Shown in pieces: positions 17,825 through 27,195 of a DNA stretch of 64,000 bases. This DNA comes from Staphylococcus delphini (GTDB lineage Bacteria > Bacillota > Bacilli > Staphylococcales > Staphylococcaceae). The stretch covers positions 124,001 through 188,000 of the forward strand of contig NZ_LR134263.1 of NCBI RefSeq assembly GCF_900636325.1, given 5' to 3'. Position 1 is the first letter of the stretch. Every line of letters starts with the position of its first letter. Below the pieces are notes generated by a model. It did no database searches and was not told the origin of the DNA. It saw only the letters and a list, made by a program, of their open reading frames with translations. The position numbers were made by a program, and so were the translations under genes.

Positions 17825-18340
17825 TTAACCTTCGATAGCGAACTCACCATGGAATTCGAATTGCACTTCTTTACCGAGCATGACGCCGCCTGTTTCTAAA
17901 GCTTTATTGAAGCGCATCCCATATTTTTCACGGTCGATTGTACCTGTTACTGTGAAACCAGTGACTTGACCACTGCTAAGAGGGTTGTCGCTCACACCGT
18001 GTTGTTCAAAGTCAAACGTTTCTTCGTTTGTTTGACCCGCAATTGTTAAATCACCAGTAATTTTGTTTTCTGTAATTGATTTACTTCTGAAAGTAATTTG
18101 TTGATGAGACTCTGTATTAAAGAAGTCTGCTGTTTTTAAATGATTGTCACGATCTGCATTTTTAGTGTCGATAGAATCAACGTTAATCGTTGTAACGGAC
18201 GCTAATGAATCTAAGTCGTTAAGATCACCTGTGACATCAACGGTATAATCGTTAAAAGTCCCCTTAATTTTTGACACCATCAAGTGTTTGATTGAAAATT
18301 CTAATGAACTGTGTACTGGATCGAATTTAAGGTTAGTCAT
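17825..18340 (-). CDS. YceI family polyisoprenoid-binding-like protein
   Basis: A 171-residue lipocalin-like YceI protein. The start FDPVHSSLEFSIKHLMVSKI, TFNDYTVDVTGDLND, the ADFFNTESHQQITFRS motif and the final GKEVQFEFHGEF are the family's standard order. There is no signal peptide, so it is cytoplasmic, as in other staphylococci. YceI homologues bind isoprenoid-type lipids, but the role here is unknown. The ATG at 18340 is preceded by GGAGGGGC; an in-frame ATG at 18355 would put that site inside the gene. Confidence 0.88.
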   Translation of the reverse strand: MTNLKFDPVHSSLEFSIKHLMVSKIKGTFNDYTVDVTGDLNDLDSLASVTTINVDSIDTKNADRDNHLKTADFFNTESHQQITFRSKSITENKITGDLTIAGQTNEETFDFEQHGVSDNPLSSGQVTGFTVTGTIDREKYGMRFNKALETGGVMLGKEVQFEFHGEFAIEG

Positions 18341-18360
18341 AAAAAGCCCCTCCATATAAA

Positions 18361-18624
18361 AGTAGTTAAATGAAAATGCGATATAAAAAATATACCAAAA
18401 TAAAAAATCGTTGTAAAGGTAAAGAGATTTTAATTGCTATCATAATGTTTCAATAATTAACAATATCAACTAAATATCTGTGTCCAAATAGTTGTACAGA
18501 CATTATGGAGGAATGATAGTGGCGCGTCAAAGAAAAGGGATTGAGTGAATATGGGGATTTCTACACATAGAGCGATAACATAGAGGAGAGGGTTTAATTT
18601 TTCGAAATAAAAGTAAAAAAGTTA
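18361..18624. other. Intergenic region between yceI-like gene and glucose PTS gene
   Basis: Gene-free and AT-rich. A short frame with a ribosome site near 18506 (GGAGGAATG, stop at once) followed by a GTG frame of about eight codons near 18522 may be a fragment of a lost gene. I assign nothing further here. Confidence 0.4.
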
Positions 18625-18666
18625 TTGTGATGTGCGCAATCTCATTGTATAATGAAAGCGGTTAAC
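18625..18666 (+). promoter_or_regulatory. glcA/ptsG promoter with cre-like site
   Basis: TTGTGA (18625-18630), a 17-bp spacer and TATAAT (18648-18653) form the promoter. Starting in the last base of the -10 element is TGAAAGCGGTTAAC (18653-18666), which matches the catabolite-responsive element consensus TGWAANCGNTNWCW at 12 of 14 positions. CcpA binding is inferred. Confidence 0.7.
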
Positions 18667-18671
18667 TGAAT

Positions 18672-18747
18672 AGCGTGTTACTGGTAAAACAGGCATGAGC
18701 AAAATATAAGCTATTGAAAAATAGTTTTGTTTGCTCATGCCTTTTTT
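18672..18747 (+). promoter_or_regulatory. GlcT-type antiterminator (RAT) and leader terminator
   Basis: The leader contains GTGTTACTGGTAAAACAGGC, which can fold as a short stem-loop, overlapping the left arm of a strong terminator (AGGCATGAGCAAA at 18691-18703 with TTTGCTCATGCCT to 18742, then T-run). Mutually exclusive RAT and terminator hairpins of this type control ptsG by GlcT in Bacillus subtilis and glcA in S. carnosus. No glcT gene lies next to it in this window. Confidence 0.75.
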
Positions 18748-18780
18748 AATATATTATTGATGGATTAGGGGTGTTTTAAA

Positions 18781-20841
18781 GTGTTTAAACTTTTCTTTGG
18801 GCAATTACAAAGAGTTGGGAAGGCGTTAATGCTTCCGGTTGCTATTTTACCGGCTGCTGGGATTTTACTTGCGCTAGGGAATGCCATGCACAATGAGCAG
18901 TTAGTATCGTTGGCACCATGGTTGAAGCATGAGGTATTTGTTGTTCTATCTACAATTATGGAATCAGCAGGTCAAGTGGTGTTTGATAATTTACCATTGC
19001 TTTTTGCTGTGGGGACAGCGTTAGGTTTAGCAGGTGGCGATGGTGTTGCAGCATTGGCAGCACTTGTGGGTTACTTAATTATGAATGCGACGATTGGTAA
19101 AGTGATGCATATCAGTATCGATCAAATTTATTCTTATGCAGATGGGGCACACACGCTCAGCCAAGCGAGTAAACTCCCACAACATGCCTTAATTTTAGGT
19201 GTTCCAACGTTACAAACGGGTGTCTTCGGCGGTATCATCATGGGTGCGTTAGCGGCATGGTGTTACAATAAATTTTATAATATTACGTTACCACAGTTTT
19301 TAGGTTTCTTTGCGGGTAAACGTTTTGTACCAATTGTGACGTCATTAGTTGCGATTGTAACAGGGATTGTGTTGTCATTCGTTTGGCCACCGATTCAAGA
19401 AGGACTTAACGAATTATCGAACTTCTTATTAAACAAAAACCTTGTATTAACGACATTTATTTTTGGAATTATTGAACGTTCATTGATTCCGTTTGGTTTA
19501 CATCACATTTTCTATGCGCCGTTCTGGTTTGAATTCGGTTCATACGTGAATCATGCGGGTGAACTGGTTCGTGGTGACCAACGTATTTGGATGGCACAAA
19601 TGAAAGATGGCGTTGCGTTTACAGCCGGTGCTTTCACAACAGGTAAATATCCATTCATGATGTTTGGTTTACCAGCTGCAGCTTATGCGATTTATCGACA
19701 AGCACGTCCAGAGCGTAAAAAGATTGTCGGCGGTTTGATGTTGTCCGCAGCATTAACATCATTTTTAACAGGGATTACAGAGCCATTAGAGTTCTCATTC
19801 TTATTTGTTGCGCCAATTTTATATGCCGTGCACGTATTATTAGCAGGCACGTCATTCTTAGTGATGCACTTGTTAGACGTTAAAATCGGGATGACATTCT
19901 CAGGTGGTTTTATTGACTATATTTTATATGGTTTACTGAATTGGGATCGTACAAATGCTTTATACGTCATTCCAGTAGGTATCGTTTATGCGATTATTTA
20001 CTATTTCTTATTTACTTTTGTGATCAAGCACATGAATTTAAAAACGCCTGGTCGTGAAGATGAAGTAGCAGAGGCGAGAGATACGTCAGTTGAGCGTTTA
20101 CCATTTGATGTCCTTGATGCGATGGGTGGTAAAGACAACGTGAAACATTTAGATGCATGTATTACGCGTCTTCGTGTGGAAGTTCATGATAAAGCAAAAG
20201 TCGATGTGAATACATTGAAAGAATTAGGTGCTGCTGGTGTGCTTGAAGTTGGCAACAATATGCAAGCTATTTTTGGACCGAAATCGGATCAAATCAAGCA
20301 TGACATGGCACTCATTATGAAAGGTGAAATTACGAGTCCGAGCCAAACGACGGTCTCTGAGGAAGATGAAGTCGTGCATATTGATGGTTCGAGAAGTGTG
20401 ACGATTGTTGCGCCATGTGACGGAGAAGTGATTCCGTTATCAGAAGTGCCTGATCAAGTCTTTTCAGGTGGTATGATGGGTGACGGTGTGGGCTTTATTC
20501 CGCATCAGTCTGAAATTGTTGCGCCATTCCATGGTAAAGTGAAAGCCTTATTCCCAACGAAACATGCCATTGGTATCGAATCAACAGACGGGGTAGAATT
20601 GCTGATTCACATCGGTATTGATACAGTGAAATTAAATGGAGAAGGCTTTGAAAGTTTCGTTAAAGTCGGTGATGAAGTAGCTGAAGGTCAATTGTTGATG
20701 AAAGTGGATCTAGAATATCTACAGCAACATGCGCCAAGTATTGTGACACCGATGATAGTGACAAACTTAGGAGAGCGTCAAATTGAAGTAGAAGACGTTA
20801 AGGAAGTTGAGAAAGGTCAAAGAGTGTTCACTGTTCTATAA
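18781..20841 (+). CDS. ptsG: Glucose-specific PTS IICBA (GlcA/PtsG)
   Basis: A 686-residue permease with all three domains in one chain: IIC (about 1-410, roughly ten membrane helices, with [16 protein letters not shown] near the start and [11 protein letters not shown] in the middle), IIB (about 430-510, Cys460 in DACITRLRV) and IIA (about 535-686, His610 in [14 protein letters not shown]). It imports glucose as glucose-6-phosphate. The start is a GTG with AGGGGTG upstream. Glucosamine or GlcNAc as alternative substrates cannot be excluded, but the GlcT-type leader favours glucose. Confidence 0.92.
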   Translation: MFKLFFGQLQRVGKALMLPVAILPAAGILLALGNAMHNEQLVSLAPWLKHEVFVVLSTIMESAGQVVFDNLPLLFAVGTALGLAGGDGVAALAALVGYLIMNATIGKVMHISIDQIYSYADGAHTLSQASKLPQHALILGVPTLQTGVFGGIIMGALAAWCYNKFYNITLPQFLGFFAGKRFVPIVTSLVAIVTGIVLSFVWPPIQEGLNELSNFLLNKNLVLTTFIFGIIERSLIPFGLHHIFYAPFWFEFGSYVNHAGELVRGDQRIWMAQMKDGVAFTAGAFTTGKYPFMMFGLPAAAYAIYRQARPERKKIVGGLMLSAALTSFLTGITEPLEFSFLFVAPILYAVHVLLAGTSFLVMHLLDVKIGMTFSGGFIDYILYGLLNWDRTNALYVIPVGIVYAIIYYFLFTFVIKHMNLKTPGREDEVAEARDTSVERLPFDVLDAMGGKDNVKHLDACITRLRVEVHDKAKVDVNTLKELGAAGVLEVGNNMQAIFGPKSDQIKHDMALIMKGEITSPSQTTVSEEDEVVHIDGSRSVTIVAPCDGEVIPLSEVPDQVFSGGMMGDGVGFIPHQSEIVAPFHGKVKALFPTKHAIGIESTDGVELLIHIGIDTVKLNGEGFESFVKVGDEVAEGQLLMKVDLEYLQQHAPSIVTPMIVTNLGERQIEVEDVKEVEKGQRVFTVL

Positions 20842-20862
20842 CAGTTAATGTGAATGATAGCA

Positions 20863-20909
20863 GGTGCTGTATTAGTGTTTGTTCAAATGCTAATATGGCA
20901 TCTTTTTTT
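20863..20909 (+). terminator. Terminator of ptsG
   Basis: An 18-bp stem including G-U pairs (20863-20880 with 20885-20902) is followed by seven T residues, 21 bases after the stop codon. Confidence 0.8.
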
Positions 20910-21136
20910 GTGTGCTTTGAAGAAGGTTTTTGTGGTATTTGCCAGATTGCTGGAATAGGACTGTGCTTTCCAAGGCATGAAGTCTTAACCGAATGTACCT
21001 TTATAAAGTAATGATTTGAAGTGGGTGAGTCACTGGGTGCTCTGTTACTGACAAGTTTGTGTTGTAAATAGTACAGTTATTGCTAAAATATAGTTTAAAT
21101 CATATGCAGCAATCGTAATATAGGTAGGTGTTTTTC

Positions 21137-21322
21137 ATGAATCAATTATACAAAGTTATACAAATCATACTGATCATTTTAACAGGCATTGTAATGATCA
21201 ATGGCATTTTTAACCATGATGATATGAGCAAATTCATTATTAACGTGACTGTTTTATTATGGATAATTTTGATGGCCATCGTTGCCTACATTATCAGAAA
21301 AATACATGAAAAAAAGAATTAA
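21137..21322 (+). CDS. Small two-helix membrane protein, unknown
   Basis: A 61-residue peptide with two hydrophobic helices (about residues 7-22 and 36-54) and a basic tail RKIHEKKN. The ATG at 21137 is preceded by TAGGTAGGTG. I do not recognise the family. It stands alone between the glucose PTS gene and the dehydrogenase operon. Confidence 0.55.
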   Translation: MNQLYKVIQIILIILTGIVMINGIFNHDDMSKFIINVTVLLWIILMAIVAYIIRKIHEKKN

Positions 21323-21541
21323 AGAGATGCATTTCAATGGTCGCCTCCATATTTGATATTGTCCCAATGTCCAGTTATCACTTGTCCAAATCTCACTTCA
21401 AACGGATCAGCTTGCTTTCAAAACGCAATGAAATTCCTTCTTCCATTTACAGCGAAATTCAACTGTTTCCGCTCCCGAAAAAAGATTTATAAATACGTAA
21501 CCTGTCCGACCACACCAGGTTATTTTTTAGTTGTGACATAT
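21323..21541. other. Intergenic stretch with a terminator
   Basis: No gene with a ribosome site is visible. It contains a hairpin TAACCTG...CAGGTTA (21498-21522) followed by six T residues, probably ending the small membrane protein transcript or an untranslated RNA. Confidence 0.5.
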
Positions 21542-21559
21542 TTGTGATTTTTTTCACAA
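21542..21559. promoter_or_regulatory. Rex-binding site
   Basis: TTGTGATTTTTTTCACAA matches the staphylococcal Rex consensus TTGTGAAWWWWTTCACAA with one mismatch. It lies five bases upstream of the -35 element of the dehydrogenase operon, so transcription is probably coupled to the NADH/NAD ratio. Confidence 0.8.
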
Positions 21560-21564
21560 AACTA

Positions 21565-21622
21565 TTGTTTCATCACCGCGTTTAAGGTATGCTTAAATCG
21601 AAAAAATGAAACACGTTCCATT
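21565..21622 (+). promoter_or_regulatory. Promoter and palindromic operator of the dehydrogenase operon
   Basis: TTGTTT (21565-21570), 17 bp and TATGCT (21588-21593) form the promoter. Just beyond the start point, AATGAAACACGTTCCATT (21605-21622) is an imperfect 18-bp palindrome, a likely site for the IclR protein encoded at the end of the operon. Confidence 0.6.
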
Positions 21623-21640
21623 TTGAAAGGATGAATTGAT

Positions 21641-22573
21641 ATGAGTAAAGTGAGTATTATTGGTGCGGGTGCGGTAGGATCAACGGCTGCGTATTTGTTA
21701 TCTGAAATGCCATGGGTGAGAGAGATCGTGTTGGTGGATGTGGATCAGAATCGTGCGCAAGGTCAAGCATTAGATATGATGCATGGGATTGGTGTATCAC
21801 AAGCGAAACGAGTCATTGCGGGAGATTATGAAGCGACACAAGATTCAGATGTCATCATTATTACGATTGGTGTGCCGGAAAAAGTTGGGGAGTCTCGTCT
21901 CATTCCACTGCAAAAAAATGCGGATATTTTAAAAGAAATTGTACCGAAAATGACGACGTATAGTCCTAATGCCAAAATTGTAACTGTGAGCAATCCAGTC
22001 GATATTTTAGCGTATACGACTTATCAAATTAGCAAAAAAGCAGCTTCAGATGTGATTGGTTTAGGGACGTTACTCGATACGTCGCGTCTGAAATATTTGT
22101 TGAGCGACTACTTTAACATCAGTCCAAAAAGTATTGAAGCAACTGTTGTAGGAGAGCACGGTGATTCGCAAGTTGTACTGTGGCGTCATGTCCGTATCGG
22201 TGGACTGACTTTAGAAGCATTTGCGGCCACTCAAAATATGAAGTTACCGGATGACTTTAAGGAAACAATGGCACAACGTGTGAAAGATACAGCTTTTGAT
22301 GTATGGAAAATGAAAGGACCGAATTGTTATTGTGTGGCGAATGCGATTCAATGTTTGGTAGAAGCGCTGTTAAGCCCAGAACGACGCGTATTGCCAGTGT
22401 CGAATTTATATACAACATCGACAGGCTTGACGGTATATATTAGTCTGCCAAGTATTGTCAGTGAACGAGGGGTTGAGCAAATGCTCCCTGAATTACTGAA
22501 TGCAGAAGAAGAAGCACAATTAAATGCGTCATGTGCGGTGATGGCTGACTATATTCAGCAAATGACTTTGTAA
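21641..22573 (+). CDS. L-lactate/2-hydroxyacid dehydrogenase family enzyme with unusual specificity residues
   Basis: A 310-residue NAD-dependent enzyme of the L-lactate/malate dehydrogenase family. It has the Rossmann motif GAGAVGSTAAY, the catalytic His173 in VGEHGDS, the Asp-Arg pair in LLDTSR and Arg86. The position equivalent to LDH Gln102 is Glu80 (VPEKVGESR), and the LDH Thr246 position is Asn228 (GPNCYC). Both line the substrate pocket, so the substrate is probably not plain lactate. The Rex box fits a redox-linked dehydrogenase. Neighbours are a YjiH-like transporter and an IclR regulator, suggesting uptake and oxidation of some hydroxy- or keto-acid. Confidence 0.8.
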   Translation: MSKVSIIGAGAVGSTAAYLLSEMPWVREIVLVDVDQNRAQGQALDMMHGIGVSQAKRVIAGDYEATQDSDVIIITIGVPEKVGESRLIPLQKNADILKEIVPKMTTYSPNAKIVTVSNPVDILAYTTYQISKKAASDVIGLGTLLDTSRLKYLLSDYFNISPKSIEATVVGEHGDSQVVLWRHVRIGGLTLEAFAATQNMKLPDDFKETMAQRVKDTAFDVWKMKGPNCYCVANAIQCLVEALLSPERRVLPVSNLYTTSTGLTVYISLPSIVSERGVEQMLPELLNAEEEAQLNASCAVMADYIQQMTL

Positions 22574-22604
22574 TGAAATACAAATCAATGACAAGGAAGT
22601 TTTG

Positions 22605-23966
22605 ATGATGAAAAATAATTTACAACAACCGACAACTGGTAAAGTAGATATGAAAAACTTGATTAAATTTATTGTTGCGACACTTTTAGGCATTATCATT
22701 GTGCTCATTCCATTTTCTTTTGCGAATGGTGTCGATACGATTTTGTTTCATGTGATCAAGTCCTTTGTTTCAACATTCCAAGGCCCTATCACTTGGTTGA
22801 TTGCCCTCGTTTTCTGTGTCAGTGCAGTGATGGCGCTTATTGACCAAATTTGGAAGCCGGAGTGGATTCGTAACAATGCGACGTTGAAACCGCTCTTTTC
22901 GACAACGCCATTTTATACGATTAACCGTATACTTGGCACGTTGATTACTTTAATGTGTTTGTTTCAAATAGGGCCATTTTTCCTGATTTCTGAAGATACA
23001 GGTGGCACGATGGTGAATTTAGCTGTGCAACTATCAATCATTGTTCCGATTATGTTACTTTTCCAAACGTTAATTTTAGAATTTGGTGCGATGGAATTCA
23101 TCGGTGAACTGATAGGCTTTTTAATTAAGCCAGTGTTCAAAATCTCTGAAATTTGTGCAGTGAGTGCCATTAGTGCGTGGGTCGGACCGGGGAATGCAGC
23201 GATACTTGCGTCTAAGGAATTGTTTGAAAAAGGATACTATACAGTGAAAGAGACAGCGATACTTGGAAGTCAGTTTTCAACGTCCAGTATCGGTTGGGTC
23301 GTGTTAGTATGTAGTGTGCTCGGTGTCGTTGATGATTTCGGCATGATTTTCTTAGGGATTACAGTGATTGGCATGATTGTTGCCTTTATCAGTGTGCGCA
23401 TACCACCTATTTCACGTTATCCGGATGTGTATGTTGATGGGACGCCATTAAAAGAACTACAAACGTCAACACAACAATCTAAGCTCAAAATGGCAACAAC
23501 ACAAGCGACTAAACGTGCAGCAAAAGTAACAGCACACAATTTTATTAGTAAAAAAGATAATATGATGTTCTATGTGGTTTGGTTAATGCCCATCATTGTT
23601 TGTTGGGGAACATTAGCGCTTGCGATTTCCGTTTATACGCCGTTACTTGCTTGGGTGTCTTACCCAGTTCAATGGATCTTACAATTGGCAGGTATACCGG
23701 AAGCGGCTGTCACAGCGAGTGCAATTATGTCAGGCTTTGCGGATAACTATTTACCTGTCATTTTAGGTGCGAACTTAACAGAGACAACAAGTAAAGTCGT
23801 GATTGCGATGATGAGTATTTTACAGTTGATCTTTTTATCCGAAATTGCAACGTTGCTCACATCAGCGAATGCGGTTCAAAAGTTTTCGCACATTGTCATT
23901 ATTTTCTTGCAACGCACTTTCATCGCATTACCATTTGTTATCGTATTCGTGAAACTATTCTTCTAA
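22605..23966 (+). CDS. YjiH-like membrane protein (nucleoside-recognition/Gate domain)
   Basis: A protein of about 453 residues with ten or more membrane helices. The segments VGPGNAAILASKELFEKGYY and ASAIMSGFADNYLPVILGA are characteristic of the YjiH family of Gate-domain membrane proteins, probably transporters. ATGs at 22605 and 22608 both follow AAGGAAG. It lies 31 bases after the dehydrogenase gene and 30 before the IclR regulator, so one operon is likely. The transported compound is unknown and may be the substrate or product of the dehydrogenase. Confidence 0.75.
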   Translation: MMKNNLQQPTTGKVDMKNLIKFIVATLLGIIIVLIPFSFANGVDTILFHVIKSFVSTFQGPITWLIALVFCVSAVMALIDQIWKPEWIRNNATLKPLFSTTPFYTINRILGTLITLMCLFQIGPFFLISEDTGGTMVNLAVQLSIIVPIMLLFQTLILEFGAMEFIGELIGFLIKPVFKISEICAVSAISAWVGPGNAAILASKELFEKGYYTVKETAILGSQFSTSSIGWVVLVCSVLGVVDDFGMIFLGITVIGMIVAFISVRIPPISRYPDVYVDGTPLKELQTSTQQSKLKMATTQATKRAAKVTAHNFISKKDNMMFYVVWLMPIIVCWGTLALAISVYTPLLAWVSYPVQWILQLAGIPEAAVTASAIMSGFADNYLPVILGANLTETTSKVVIAMMSILQLIFLSEIATLLTSANAVQKFSHIVIIFLQRTFIALPFVIVFVKLFF

Positions 23967-23996
23967 ATGAAATCATAGAAAAGGTGAGGGATTGAC

Positions 23997-24764
23997 GTGG
24001 CCGAATATACGCCTATTAAAACTGTTATTCAAGCATTTGAAATGTTAGATATATTGTCTCAACATCAAAAAATAGGAATCAGTGAGATGGCGCGACTGAC
24101 AACGTTACCGAAAAGCACTATTTATCGTCATTTAAGAACGTTAGTGGATTTGCATGTCGTTGCGCAAGATAAGGATGAAAATTATTACCTCGGTTATAAA
24201 ATGTTGAAATATCAATACCATATGAAGCAAACGGACTCATTGATTCATCACCTCAAACCTTATATGCGTCGACTGGTAGAAAAAACCGGGGAAGCGATTA
24301 ATTTGGGCATATTGGTCAATCAAGAAGTGTGTATTTTGCATACGGAATATGGGGAACAGTATACATTACAAGCGCAACTTGGTCCCACATCGATGTTGCA
24401 TTGTTCAGGTATGGGGAAATGGTTTTTAAATACGTTTTCAGATGAGGCGTTGGAAACTTATTTTAAGACGGCGACATCACGTACGATTCATACGATGACA
24501 ACGGTTGAAGCTTTTAGGCATGATATGGCGACGCAGCCTCACCAAAATATTGTGGTCGATCGTGAAGAATATGAATACGGGTTGATGTGCATTGCGACCC
24601 CGATTAGAGATGAATCAGGTGTTATACAGGCTTCGATGAGTATTTCAGGGCCAGTCAGTCGATTAGAACATAAAGGGTTGGATGTGATGCAAGAAGCGCT
24701 CCTTGAAGAAGCAACAAAAGCGAGTCATTACTTGCAAGATATCGGTTATTGGTTATCGGGATGA
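23997..24764 (+). CDS. IclR family transcriptional regulator
   Basis: A 255-residue protein with an N-terminal winged helix (residues 1-70: LTTLPKSTIYRHLRTLVDLHVV) and a C-terminal IclR effector domain (LHCSGMGKWFLNTF, then YEYGLMCIATPIRDESG). IclR proteins usually sense small organic acids and control the neighbouring catabolic operon. The start is a GTG with AGGTGAGGG upstream. It is the third gene of the dehydrogenase-transporter operon and a candidate to bind the palindrome at 21605-21622. Confidence 0.88.
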   Translation: MAEYTPIKTVIQAFEMLDILSQHQKIGISEMARLTTLPKSTIYRHLRTLVDLHVVAQDKDENYYLGYKMLKYQYHMKQTDSLIHHLKPYMRRLVEKTGEAINLGILVNQEVCILHTEYGEQYTLQAQLGPTSMLHCSGMGKWFLNTFSDEALETYFKTATSRTIHTMTTVEAFRHDMATQPHQNIVVDREEYEYGLMCIATPIRDESGVIQASMSISGPVSRLEHKGLDVMQEALLEEATKASHYLQDIGYWLSG

Positions 24765-24837
24765 GCGATTGAATAGAGTCACAACACTGAGATAAGTTTA
24801 ACGTGTAGCATGTTTGACGATAATTTAATATTGAGAA

Positions 24838-24972
24838 AGGGACAGGGGAAATTTTTAGTCTCAATCTATTAATTGATTTATAATTCATTAATGATTTTAA
24901 AGCTGTCGAAAAATGAGGGTGAATGGGAAACAAAATACTGTATCAATAGTATCAAAAATTTTTGTGCCCCAT
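24838..24972. repeat. Intergenic repeat, short form (copy B)
   Basis: This block matches the outer parts of the long element at 17.19-17.80 kb: the shared TTTATAATTCATTAATGA type segment, CTGTCGAAAAATGAGG, and then CAATAGTATCAAAAATTTTT. About 470 bases that separate these two parts in copy A are missing here. The remaining ends form an imperfect hairpin. Confidence 0.55.
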
Positions 24973-24988
24973 CTCCTCTCCTATGATT

Positions 24989-25029
24989 TGACTAATATGC
25001 TTGTCAAAATGACTAATAGCATATATATT
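24989..25029 (+). promoter_or_regulatory. Promoter of HTH/DUF3169 pair with direct repeats
   Basis: TTGTCA (25001-25006), 17 bp and TATATT (25024-25029) form the promoter. Two direct repeats TGACTAATA (24989-24997 and 25010-25018), 21 bases apart, flank and overlap it. They put two binding surfaces on the same helix face, consistent with autoregulation by the small HTH protein. Confidence 0.55.
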
Positions 25030-25052
25030 GAATGGAGTAAGGAGTTGAAGGC

Positions 25053-25256
25053 ATGAAAAATAGGTTGAAGGAGCTGCGGGCACGTGACGGCTACAACCAG
25101 ACACAACTCGCAAAAAAGGCAGGCATTTCACGTCAAACGGTCTCATTAATCGAACGCAATGGGTTTACACCTTCGATACTGACGGCAATTAAAATTGCGC
25201 GTATATTTGGAGAACCGGTAGAGAATGTCTTTATCATAGAGGAGGAAGATCTATGA
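25053..25256 (+). CDS. XRE/Cro-CI family small regulator
   Basis: A 67-residue HTH_3 protein of the YozG type (NQTQLAKKAGISRQTVSLIE). RBS AAGGAG precedes the ATG. Its stop overlaps the start of the following membrane protein gene by four bases (ATGA). It resembles the 66-residue regulator at 471-671 in size and arrangement, but the partner membrane proteins differ. Confidence 0.88.
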   Translation: MKNRLKELRARDGYNQTQLAKKAGISRQTVSLIERNGFTPSILTAIKIARIFGEPVENVFIIEEEDL

Positions 25257-25978
25257 AAGTATGGCGTTATTTATCGTTTTTATTTCTCGGCGGTGTCGTC
25301 GGTTTTTTCATTTCGTTATTGTTAACTAGAATTGACTTTCAACATCTCATCCAGCACATTGATTTTATGAGTGAACAGTTTATGATTATTTCGTGTATCA
25401 TCGTCACGCTATGTATCGTTGGGCTGACATTATGGCAATATCAAACACAGAAAGTAGCATTAAAACTGAAGTCTCGCGTAGATTATCAGACAGAAATTGA
25501 GGAAACCGATACATTGGAAAACCAAGCGAATATGAAATTTTTAAAAGTCAGTATCATGGTTTATGTACAATATTGCATTAGTTTTGTTTACTTTTTCATC
25601 CTTGCGTTAGGGAATGAAGGGGATACGGCATTAGTCACAGCAGTCATCCCATTTCTTTTTACAATTATCCCCGCAATCATGGTAGGTTTTTTCCAAAGAA
25701 AGTTTGATCGTCGCTTCCCTAAAATGGGGGAGGCAAAATATACGGAAAAAACTTTCCAAATTATGGATGAAGGGGAACGTCATATCACGCTTGTGTCACT
25801 CTATAAGGTGTATCATATGAATTTATCACTCATTATCATCGGTGTTGTATTGCTTTCATTCTTTTCCTTAGTGACAGGTATCAATCAGTTTTTAGGTATT
25901 TTGTTTATGATTGTATTGTTTGCTTACAATGCGTTTGGTTATTTATGGAAAGTGAGTCGCTTTTATCGAGAGGAATAA
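25253..25978 (+). CDS. DUF3169-like membrane protein
   Basis: A 241-residue membrane protein with about six hydrophobic segments (two near residues 5-25 and 40-60, two near 105-145 and two near 183-230) and a cytoplasmic KLKSRVDYQTEIEETDTLEN loop. Layout and the linked HTH gene fit the DUF3169 family, whose function is unknown. It is translationally coupled to the regulator. Confidence 0.7.
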   Translation: MKVWRYLSFLFLGGVVGFFISLLLTRIDFQHLIQHIDFMSEQFMIISCIIVTLCIVGLTLWQYQTQKVALKLKSRVDYQTEIEETDTLENQANMKFLKVSIMVYVQYCISFVYFFILALGNEGDTALVTAVIPFLFTIIPAIMVGFFQRKFDRRFPKMGEAKYTEKTFQIMDEGERHITLVSLYKVYHMNLSLIIIGVVLLSFFSLVTGINQFLGILFMIVLFAYNAFGYLWKVSRFYREE

Positions 25979-26037
25979 GGGAAGTGTGCAGGATGTCTCC
26001 CCGAACACTGCCGGCATAGTTGAAGTGGTTGGAAATG

Positions 26038-26085
26038 AAAAGAGTAAAGACGTCACATGAAGTGCATGTCCTTACTCTTTTTATT
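26038..26085. terminator. Bidirectional terminator between convergent genes
   Basis: AAAAGAGTAAAGAC and GTCCTTACTCTTTT pair around a short loop, with A-rich and T-rich flanks on either side. It serves the DUF3169-like gene on the plus strand and the alcohol dehydrogenase on the minus strand. Confidence 0.8.
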
Positions 26086-26107
26086 TTGAATATAAAAGAA
26101 TGTCAGT

Positions 26108-27151
26108 CTATTTGTCGTTAGAAATAATCACTTTTAATGTGCCTTCTTGAGCGGCATTACCAAACACTTCATAAGCTTCTAACATGTCATCCATTTCGAA
26201 GTGGTGTGTAATCAACTTTTCAGGTTGAACTTTCCCCGACTCTACAGTTTTTAATAATAATGGTGTAGAGTATCCGCTCACAAGACCTGTTGTAATAGAG
26301 ATATTTTTAATCCATAATTCTTCAAGATGTAAATCAACCTTTGTACCGTGAACACCGATGTTCGCAATACGAGCACCAGGGCTAATAATTTTTTGACATA
26401 GTTCGAATGTTGCTGGAATACCCACTGCTTCCATTGCGACATCGACTCCGCGTCCACCTGTTAATTCATGAATGCGTTCGAGGACATTTTCGCTACCACT
26501 GTTAATCGAAGCTGTTGCCCCTAAATCTTTAGCGGCTTGTAAACGATTGTCATCAAGGTCAATCATAATAATCTCAGCAGGTGAGTAGAATTGTGCAGTG
26601 AGGACAGCAGCTAAACCGATTGGTCCTGCACCTACAATCGCAACAGTGTCGCCAGGGTTAACGTTCGCGCTTAATGTACCAATTTCAAAACTTGTTGGTA
26701 AAATATCACTCAGCATCACAAGCGCTTCGTCATTCGCACCATCCGGCACACGGTGTAAACTGTTGTCTGCATGTGGAATACGCACATACTCTGCTTGCGT
26801 CCCATCAATCAAGTGACCTAAAATCCAGCCACCATCTTCACAGTGCGCATACAGTTGCTTTTTACAGTAGTAACATGATCCACACGCTGTTACTGCTGAA
26901 ATAATGACTTTGTCTCCTTTTTTAAATTGTGTTACTGAATCGCCCACTTCTTCAACAATCCCTACACCTTCATGCCCTAAAATACGACCATCAGTAACAG
27001 CAGGGACGTCTCCTTTTAAAATGTGTAAGTCAGTTCCGCAAATCGTTGTCTTCACTACTTTAACAATAACGTCTGTTGGCTTTTGCAATTGTGGCTTTTC
27101 AACATCGATCCATTCTTTTTTTCCAGGACCACGATAAACAAGTGCTTTCAT
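26108..27151 (-). CDS. Zinc-dependent alcohol dehydrogenase
   Basis: A 347-residue medium-chain NAD(P)-dependent dehydrogenase. Cys38 in TTICGTDLH and the GHEGVGIVEEVG motif give the catalytic zinc site. The four cysteines in CGSCYYCKKQLYAHC form the structural zinc site. VAIVGAGPIGLAAV binds NAD. It resembles the AdhP/YdjJ-type threonine/alcohol dehydrogenases of staphylococci; exact substrate unknown. It is a single-gene unit with its own promoter and terminator. Confidence 0.9.
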   Translation of the reverse strand: MKALVYRGPGKKEWIDVEKPQLQKPTDVIVKVVKTTICGTDLHILKGDVPAVTDGRILGHEGVGIVEEVGDSVTQFKKGDKVIISAVTACGSCYYCKKQLYAHCEDGGWILGHLIDGTQAEYVRIPHADNSLHRVPDGANDEALVMLSDILPTSFEIGTLSANVNPGDTVAIVGAGPIGLAAVLTAQFYSPAEIIMIDLDDNRLQAAKDLGATASINSGSENVLERIHELTGGRGVDVAMEAVGIPATFELCQKIISPGARIANIGVHGTKVDLHLEELWIKNISITTGLVSGYSTPLLLKTVESGKVQPEKLITHHFEMDDMLEAYEVFGNAAQEGTLKVIISNDK

Positions 27152-27195
27152 TTTAACATTCCTCCCCAGGATATCTGTCTTTATTTTCGCACTAT

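Noticed and set aside
21353..21547. 64-codon plus-strand frame between the small membrane protein and the dehydrogenase operon
   Set aside because: No ribosome site; it runs through a terminator and the Rex box and has no protein-like pattern.
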